A DNA stretch of 28,952 nt. Origin: an uncultured Gammaproteobacteria bacterium (GTDB lineage Bacteria > Pseudomonadota > Gammaproteobacteria > Pseudomonadales > Azotimanducaceae_A). The notes under the pieces were generated by a model that did no database searches, was not told the origin of the DNA, and worked only from the letters and a program-made list of their open reading frames with translations. Positions 23,776 to 28,952 of this stretch are shown here, piece after piece. The DNA lies in contig CAJWGQ010000012.1 of the NCBI GenBank assembly GCA_913041025.1, forward strand, positions 1 through 28,952, given 5' to 3'. Within the stretch, counting starts at the first letter, position 1, and each line of letters opens with the position of its first letter. Made by a program: the position numbers and the translations under genes.

Positions 23776-23803
23776 AATGTTGAACTCCTTTGTAAACAAC
23801 ATT
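23776..23803. promoter_or_regulatory. Inverted repeat in divergent intergenic region, possible operator
   Basis: AATGTTG (23776-23782) and its exact complement CAACATT (23797-23803) are separated by 14 bp. They lie in the 124-bp gap between the divergent starts at 23713 and 23838. The centre-to-centre distance is 21 bp, about two helical turns, which would suit a dimeric regulator. Chance is not excluded. Confidence 0.25.
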
Positions 23804-23837
23804 AGGTGGAATCTGTTGTAAGACAAAAAATTAAACT

Positions 23838-25400
23838 ATGTTTTTTATAAAGAATAATCAATTGGCCAGAAACTGGGGATTTTTTCTGCTCGGCCTTGCG
23901 GCGTTGTGTCTGTTCAGAGTGATCTACTCGGTTCCCATTGAGTTTAATGGAGAGTCGATTCGGAAATGGGAGGTCGCCCGACAACTAGCCACTTTAGGAA
24001 ATTGGGAAGTATTGTTGTCGGATCATCATCAGTTGAGATGGGGGGTTATTCTTCCCCAAGTCGTGTTTTCATGGTTAATTTCTGATCACTGGTTTGGTTA
24101 TTACCTGACACCGATGCTGTTTTGGTCTCTGGTGGTGGTTGGGAGTATCAGGTTATTTGATCCAGGTTCCTTAATACTCCCGGTGGGACTCGGATATTTT
24201 ATTGCTGTTGCGAGTGAGCCTCTAGGGCATGCAATGGGCTCTCAGTTCAATTCGGGCGCATTTGGCCTGTTATACGTCTTGTGCGGTATCTATGCTTTAT
24301 TGGGATATGTTGAAAAAGGCCGTATTGTCTATCTTCTTCTGGCAGCTCTCGGATTTTTTTGCGCTTACGGAGCGCACCTTACGTTTATTGTTTTCGCGGG
24401 GGCTCCTATAGTTTTTCTGTTGCTAATTAACAAAGATGTACGCGCAACGGCGGTGTTCTGCATCGCTTTTGCCATATTGTTGGGTATGGAGGCTCTGATT
24501 CTTTACGTGCTTTCAGATGGTGGTATCCAAGGTGGTCGGATGGTTGAGGTTGCCCGAATGAAAACGTGGGGAGATTCCATGATGGGAGCAACCCACTTTC
24601 GAGGTCAGGAACCTTTTGAACTCCGCCATTTCATTGATCGCTGGCGGATGTTGCCAAAGTACAGTTTGGCAATTGGGATTTTGTTTGTCGTCTGCTCTCT
24701 TTCACTGTTGTCGCCAAAGACTAGATCAAATATTCCGGATGGGGTATTGTTGTCATTTCTCGTAGCAGGCGTCTATGGCATTGCAGTCTCATTCCCAATT
24801 ATCGGACTCAATCCGATTCGATTGGTGCTTGACCTTCATTCTAGGTACCTGGCTCCCTTTTTTCCGTTTGCCATCGTATTCATTGTTTGGGCGTTTGTTT
24901 TTTTGCTCAAATCGCGAATGAGGTCTGACGCACACCTGAAAGGCGCGCTTTACGGATTAGTGCTTATTGGATTCGCTGTTTTTGCGTGGGGCTCTGTTTC
25001 ATATCGCTGCGCGGACGAGGTCTTAGAATCAAACAAGTCAAACTACTCTCCAGCTAACCACACCTACTGCCGCTTTTTCCGTTATAGCCAAGAGCAAAAC
25101 ATTTATCCATCCCCCGATCTTTTCGCGTTAAATGCAGACTCCTATTATCGACAGTTTGGACAGGACTACGTTACGGGTGGTGTAGCACTTTACGGCTTCA
25201 CCCGAATAGGCGCTTTCGTGTGGTTTATTTCAGCGATATACCCTGACGCAAAATTCATAGAAACAAAAAATGGCTGGTTTACAGTTGATGGAAAAGAGAA
25301 ACCGTTTTGTGTAAAGGAGCTGGGAAATTTCACTGCTCCGAGTGAAAATTATGTTGATTGCATAGGTTTGACTATGGAGCCCGGATCAATTCAGGATTAA
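23838..25400 (+). CDS. Polytopic membrane protein, GT-C/GT39-like
   Basis: This 520-residue protein has about ten membrane segments in its first 385 residues and a soluble C-terminal domain (about 390-520). The first outer loop contains E35-F-N-G-E39 and S-D-H-H-x-L-R-W-G-V-I-L-P (61-73). Acidic residues in this loop followed by an H-x-x-x-R-x-G segment are common in GT-C transferases of the ArnT/PMT type, which use polyprenyl-phosphate sugars made by DPM-like enzymes such as the GT2 at 21723. I cannot name a family with certainty. The tail holds several Cys, which might form disulfides if periplasmic. The ATG at 23838 follows an A-rich stretch with no strong ribosome binding site. Confidence 0.8.
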   Translation: MFFIKNNQLARNWGFFLLGLAALCLFRVIYSVPIEFNGESIRKWEVARQLATLGNWEVLLSDHHQLRWGVILPQVVFSWLISDHWFGYYLTPMLFWSLVVVGSIRLFDPGSLILPVGLGYFIAVASEPLGHAMGSQFNSGAFGLLYVLCGIYALLGYVEKGRIVYLLLAALGFFCAYGAHLTFIVFAGAPIVFLLLINKDVRATAVFCIAFAILLGMEALILYVLSDGGIQGGRMVEVARMKTWGDSMMGATHFRGQEPFELRHFIDRWRMLPKYSLAIGILFVVCSLSLLSPKTRSNIPDGVLLSFLVAGVYGIAVSFPIIGLNPIRLVLDLHSRYLAPFFPFAIVFIVWAFVFLLKSRMRSDAHLKGALYGLVLIGFAVFAWGSVSYRCADEVLESNKSNYSPANHTYCRFFRYSQEQNIYPSPDLFALNADSYYRQFGQDYVTGGVALYGFTRIGAFVWFISAIYPDAKFIETKNGWFTVDGKEKPFCVKELGNFTAPSENYVDCIGLTMEPGSIQD

Positions 25401-25450
25401 CGTAAAGGGCACGATTTCAAGTGACCATTATCAGATGAACACATTTTGGA

Positions 25451-26590
25451 ATGACGGACGAACTCTTTAGCCAACCCGTACTCAAAAACGCTAAGGTAGC
25501 GTTTCGGGATCTTCGTGTTTTGGATCCCTCCTTGAGAGAGACCCTGCTTCAATCCTTTGAAGAAGTCTTGAAAAATGGCCCAGTCCTGATGGGGCCTCGA
25601 GTAGAACATTTCGAAAGACGTATCGCGGCGTACTGCGACCGTTCGCAGGCAGTAGGCGTAGCCTCAGGAACCTGCGCGCTTTACCTTGGCCTACGCGCTT
25701 TAGGGATTGGGTCGGGAGATGAATTGATAACAACTCCGATGTCATGGGTTGCCACATTAAATGCCATCTTGATGACCGGGGCGACACCAATTTTCGTGGA
25801 CGTGGGGGAGGATCAAAACATCAACCCGACGCTTATCGAATCTGCGATAACACAGAACACACGCGGAATATTGGCAGTCCACTTTACCGGTCGTCTCTGC
25901 GACATGACAGCACTTTCGCAAATCGCGAAAAAACATAACTTACTGATTATCGAAGACGCAGCCCAAGCGTTAGGAGCAAAACGTAAAAACTATAAAGCGG
26001 GCTCGTCAGGGGATGTTGCCGCATTCAGTTTGAATCCGATGAAGGTATTCCCGGGATACGGCGAAGCTGGAGCGTTGCTGACCGATGACGACGCAGTAGC
26101 TGAAAGAGCACGTGTGCTTCGTTATCTTGGTACGGAGCGTAAAGAGGTTTGTGTTGATGTTTCTTTGAATCACAAGATGGATGAACTGCAAGCGGCGTTG
26201 TTGCTGCATGGCTTTGACCAAATCGACGCTGTGGTGGAAAAAAGGATAGAAATGGCACGTAGATACTCAGCTAACCTATCGGGTGTGGTTGGTGTTCCGA
26301 AAGTGCCCCTAGATAGTGACGTATCAAGCAATTTTTTTGATTACGTGATTTTCTCGACACGGCGTGATTCACTGCGATCCTATCTTCACGCCCATGGTGT
26401 CGAGACCAAAGTAAAGCACCCAGTATTGTTGTGCGACCACCCGGTTTACCAGTGCCAGCCGAGACCAGCGATTCCGGTAGCGGATCGCTTGGTGAGTCAG
26501 ATGCTTAGCCTGCCTCTCCACGAAAAAATGGAAAGGTCGGATGTCGACTATGTTTGTCAAGTGATCAGTGATTTTTCAAATGCCGGCTGA
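25451..26590 (+). CDS. DegT/DnrJ/EryC1/StrS-family PLP sugar aminotransferase
   Basis: This 379-residue fold-type I PLP enzyme has G-P-R-V-E-H-F-E (48-55) near the N-terminus, S-G-T-C-A-L (72-77) for phosphate binding, the aspartate D169 in I-I-E-D-A-A-Q and the Schiff-base lysine K198 in S-L-N-P-M-K. The G-Y-G-E-A-G-A segment that follows is typical of the family. These enzymes aminate a keto group of a nucleotide sugar, usually with glutamate as donor. No matching NDP-sugar 4,6-dehydratase is adjacent, so the keto substrate must come from an SDR in the operon or from elsewhere in the genome. It overlaps the WbuC-like gene, so the two are likely co-translated. Confidence 0.93.
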   Translation: MTDELFSQPVLKNAKVAFRDLRVLDPSLRETLLQSFEEVLKNGPVLMGPRVEHFERRIAAYCDRSQAVGVASGTCALYLGLRALGIGSGDELITTPMSWVATLNAILMTGATPIFVDVGEDQNINPTLIESAITQNTRGILAVHFTGRLCDMTALSQIAKKHNLLIIEDAAQALGAKRKNYKAGSSGDVAAFSLNPMKVFPGYGEAGALLTDDDAVAERARVLRYLGTERKEVCVDVSLNHKMDELQAALLLHGFDQIDAVVEKRIEMARRYSANLSGVVGVPKVPLDSDVSSNFFDYVIFSTRRDSLRSYLHAHGVETKVKHPVLLCDHPVYQCQPRPAIPVADRLVSQMLSLPLHEKMERSDVDYVCQVISDFSNAG

Positions 26591-27125
26591 CTGGGACAGT
26601 TTTCGACCTCTTTCGAAAGAGGTGTATGCGCCTGACGGTCAAGTCACGAAACTGTCTAAGGCCGTGCTCGCCAAGTTGCGAGACCAAGCGCTCGCTGCTC
26701 CTGCAAAGAAGTCCCGGATATTGTTGCATGGAGATCCAGAAAATGATCTTCATGAGATGGTCATCACGCATACACGAGATACGTATATTCGTCCCCATAT
26801 TAACGAGACATCAGCGAAAAGTTTCCTTGTAGTGGATGGTAAGATCGTCGTCTGCTACTTCGATCAACGCGGCAATGTGACAGATCGGTTCTTGTTGCAG
26901 GAGGTGTGTGGAGGGGGCGACTTCTTTCTTCGGTTTGAGCGACCGGTTTTTCATACCATTGTTGTTCTCAGTGACACTGTGACATTCATCGAGACAATTC
27001 GAGGCCCACATCGCGAGACGAAGTATGCGCCATTTGCGCCTGCGTCCGAGGATGAAAAAGCAGGTGATTATTTTGCGACGCTCGAGCAGGATTCAAGAAA
27101 CTGGCTTGGTTCGCAAGGCGTTTGA
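26580..27125 (+). CDS. wbuC: WbuC-family cupin-fold metalloprotein
   Basis: The protein is 181 residues from the ATG at 26580. It has a cupin barrel with I-R-P-H-x-N-E-T-S-A-K-S-F (about 78-90) and a later F-H-T-I-V-V-L motif, the pattern of the WbuC family found in O-antigen clusters. The exact reaction of WbuC is not established to my knowledge; cupins often bind metal and act on sugars. The ATG gives an 11-nt overlap with the aminotransferase gene. A GTG at 26568 would add four residues and a 23-nt overlap; neither has a clear ribosome binding site. Pairing with the aminotransferase suggests a shared amino-sugar substrate. Confidence 0.85.
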   Translation: MPADWDSFRPLSKEVYAPDGQVTKLSKAVLAKLRDQALAAPAKKSRILLHGDPENDLHEMVITHTRDTYIRPHINETSAKSFLVVDGKIVVCYFDQRGNVTDRFLLQEVCGGGDFFLRFERPVFHTIVVLSDTVTFIETIRGPHRETKYAPFAPASEDEKAGDYFATLEQDSRNWLGSQGV

Positions 27126-27158
27126 GCGCTGGCCCGGTGAGTAGATGTGCCGAGATAA

Positions 27159-28388
27159 GTGTCGTTGACTAGTCGGATGCCAACACGGCCTAAAATTGCC
27201 GGAATCGCCCGACGTCTGGTTATGCTATCAGGTGTGTTGTGTGCGTTACCCATCGTTGTGATCTGTAGGGCGATTAGCCCTTGGTTGTGCATCCGTTTTG
27301 GCTACTTCACGGCAGATAGGATTGGCCATTTTGCATTTGACTTGGAGTACTATCTCTCGGAACGTTATGAGCGTGAAGGTCATCAGCAGTTCCTAGATTG
27401 GTTTTTTTTGAAGCGGGAGCCAGCAAATCACCAACTTGCTCTTATGGCTCGGCGTCAGCTGCGAATTAACCGCTTTGTCGAATTTCTGTTTCGTGCGAAT
27501 GCGCTGGTGCCAGGTGGGGCAAAGTTCGAAGTAATTCCATCTCGCGAGACCACAGCGTCTCGTGATAAAGACGGCGTGTTCTACCGAACTCCGGTCCAAT
27601 TGGCTTTTACGGACGAGGAGAACGATCGCGCAAAGGAGTATCTTGAAGAAGTGGGATGTGATGATCCACGAAAAATTGTCTGTCTGGTGGCGCGCGATAA
27701 CGCATATTTGGATTCACTGAGACTGGAGCGGGATTGGTCGTACCACAGTTTTCGGGATACGAAGATAGAAGACTATCGGGATGTCGTTCAGGCGTTGGTT
27801 GCTAGAGGATACTGGGTGTTTCGTATGGGGAAGCAAGTCAATGATCCGCTGGATATCGACCATCCCCAGGCAATCGACTACGCATGCAGTCAAGAGCGCA
27901 ACGATTTTTTGGATGTCTGGTTAATGGCAAACAGCTTCTTCTCAATAAGCACAGGATTGGGGTTGGACTCTGTATCCGACATCTTCCGAAGGCCGCAAGT
28001 CTTTGTGAACTATTTGCCCTTGATGGATATGGAAGCGTGGGGACGGTATCTCACAGTGCCGAAAATACTTTCTTGGGCTGACACTGGTCGTCATCTTAGT
28101 CTTAGTGAGCAAATAGGGCACAGCAGTCTCAATGCCTATCACTACAAGGAGCACGGAATTGAGATTAGAGATTTGAGCCAGACCGAGATAAGCGATGCCG
28201 TACTCGAATTTGAGGCAAGGTTAACGGGAAAATGGCAGCCAAGCGAAGATGAGACTGATTTGCATGAGCGTTTTTGGGAAACAATGAAGGCTCACCCGGA
28301 TTTTTCCAAATATCATGGTTGGATTCATCCTGATGCACGGGCCGGTACGCAGTATCTTAAAAATGCGCAGAAGTATCTGTTTGCTTAG
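27159..28388 (+). CDS. Putative glycosyltransferase, TIGR04372-like
   Basis: The protein is 409 residues from a GTG at 27159; an in-frame ATG at 27177 would remove six residues. One hydrophobic segment lies near the N-terminus (about 17-40). The middle carries C-L-V-A-R-D-N-A-Y-L, W-S-Y-H-S-F-R-D-T-x-I-x-D-Y and G-Y-W-V-F-R-M-G-K, followed by S-T-G-L-G-L. From memory this matches the putative glycosyltransferase family TIGR04372. The last block is in the position of a GT-B donor site. The sugar is unknown. It is the last plus-strand gene of the locus, 33 bp after the cupin gene and convergent with yggT, 57 bp away. I see no strong terminator hairpin between them. Confidence 0.85.
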   Translation: MSLTSRMPTRPKIAGIARRLVMLSGVLCALPIVVICRAISPWLCIRFGYFTADRIGHFAFDLEYYLSERYEREGHQQFLDWFFLKREPANHQLALMARRQLRINRFVEFLFRANALVPGGAKFEVIPSRETTASRDKDGVFYRTPVQLAFTDEENDRAKEYLEEVGCDDPRKIVCLVARDNAYLDSLRLERDWSYHSFRDTKIEDYRDVVQALVARGYWVFRMGKQVNDPLDIDHPQAIDYACSQERNDFLDVWLMANSFFSISTGLGLDSVSDIFRRPQVFVNYLPLMDMEAWGRYLTVPKILSWADTGRHLSLSEQIGHSSLNAYHYKEHGIEIRDLSQTEISDAVLEFEARLTGKWQPSEDETDLHERFWETMKAHPDFSKYHGWIHPDARAGTQYLKNAQKYLFA

Positions 28389-28445
28389 TAGCCGTATCGT
28401 TTTGCGAGGTTGCTCCTTGTGATGCCCATGGGAATCCTGGAGTAG

Positions 28446-28952
28446 TCAGAGGAGCGCTCTTCCCAGATCCAGCAAGGGCTGGACCACCAATTTAAGGATT
28501 AACATCATCGCGATGAATACAACCAGCGGTGATAAATCTATCCCTCCAGTAGCGGGAAGTATCCGCCGGACAGGCTGGAGTATCGGGTCAGTAAAGGAGC
28601 CGAGCAGTCTTGTCATTGGGTGCTGAAGCCCGTTACTGAACCAGCTTAGCAGTGCGTGGATAAAGATACTAAAAATGATGGTGTACACAGCAAGCTTGGC
28701 AAGTTCACCGAGACTAAGAAAGATAATCCCAGTCCATCTTGGGCTATGCCCGAGCAGCATTGCAGTAAGAGAGATTCGAAGCACTTCCATGGTGATCAGC
28801 AGCGCCAGTGCCGCTAGATCAACTCCCCAAAGACCTGGGATAAAGCGACGTAATCGAACCAAAGGTGGATTCGTCGCGCGAACGATGAATTGAGAAATCG
28901 GGTTATAAAAATCGGCGCGAACTAGCTGGAGCAAAAATCGAAGTAGAACCAA
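28446..28952 (-). CDS. yggT: YggT-family membrane protein, N-terminus outside the window
   Basis: The 168 codons read from the right edge contain two copies of the YGGT domain. Each has hydrophobic helices and an F-x-x-P/N-P-(I/L)-x-x-P-(L/V)-R segment: first near N-P-P-L-V-R-L-R-R-F-I-P, second in F-T-D-P-I-L-Q-P-V-R-R-I-L-P. Family members are small integral inner-membrane proteins, often beside proC and yggS, of poorly defined function. The codon at the window edge is TTG, and the known family starts some 15-20 residues earlier, so the real start is probably outside. The gene is not part of the sugar locus and likely marks a boundary of the inserted polysaccharide region. Confidence 0.93.
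   Translation of the reverse strand: MVLLRFLLQLVRADFYNPISQFIVRATNPPLVRLRRFIPGLWGVDLAALALLITMEVLRISLTAMLLGHSPRWTGIIFLSLGELAKLAVYTIIFSIFIHALLSWFSNGLQHPMTRLLGSFTDPILQPVRRILPATGGIDLSPLVVFIAMMLILKLVVQPLLDLGRALL

Noticed and set aside
28425..28435. CCCATGGG palindrome between the convergent genes as a possible terminator
   Set aside because: It has no loop and no T-run on either side.

Overview
The window looks like a surface-polysaccharide (O-antigen, capsule or exopolysaccharide) locus from a Gram-negative bacterium, probably a gammaproteobacterium. The main anchor is a YggT-family gene running off the right edge (minus strand, 28446-28952), whose protein reads like the gammaproteobacterial form. 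There are no rRNA or tRNA genes, no transposase and no CRISPR array that I can see. Sugar-nucleotide enzymes, glycosyltransferases and membrane transport or polymerisation proteins make up almost everything else. Species and repeat-unit structure cannot be read from the sequence.

Layout. (1) 1-5885: an incomplete minus-strand polytopic membrane protein; a divergent EpsG/Wzy-like polymerase candidate; a GmhA-like SIS isomerase; and an MsbA/PglK-type ABC exporter. (2) 6142-11942: a glycosyl-transfer block with a GT9 heptosyltransferase-like protein, a GT-D fold (DUF1792-like) protein, a GT2 enzyme on the minus strand, a sulfotransferase and a CgeB-like glycosyltransferase. (3) 12061-21653: a tightly packed ten-gene plus-strand operon with many 1-20 nt overlaps. 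It holds two SDR epimerase/dehydratases, a sugar-1-phosphate nucleotidyltransferase, a cytidylyltransferase-PfkB kinase fusion in the reverse of the HldE domain order, a HAD-APH fusion, a split transketolase, a 2OG-Fe(II) oxygenase, a small protein of the 'sporadic carbohydrate cluster' LIC12192 type and a methyltransferase. (4) 21723-28388: a GT2 polyprenyl-phosphate-type glycosyltransferase ending in a heptanucleotide tandem repeat, two small minus-strand membrane proteins, a GT-C-like membrane protein, a DegT/DnrJ aminotransferase overlapping a WbuC cupin, and a TIGR04372-type glycosyltransferase. (5) yggT.

How the genes may work together (inference). Transketolase can supply sedoheptulose 7-phosphate. 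The SIS protein can isomerise it, the PfkB domain of the fusion can phosphorylate it, the HAD domain can remove a phosphate and the nucleotidyltransferase domain can activate it, giving an NDP-heptose-like donor. The SDRs, the oxygenase, the methyltransferase and the LIC12192-type protein may then modify it, and the GT9 protein, whose family uses ADP-heptose, may transfer it. The alternative is that the split transketolase adds a two-carbon branch to a keto-sugar. The operon at 12061-21653 is the best candidate for an undescribed biosynthetic system here. No Wzx-type flippase is seen, so export may use the ABC protein, with the EpsG-like protein or one of the other polytopic proteins acting in polymerisation or transfer.
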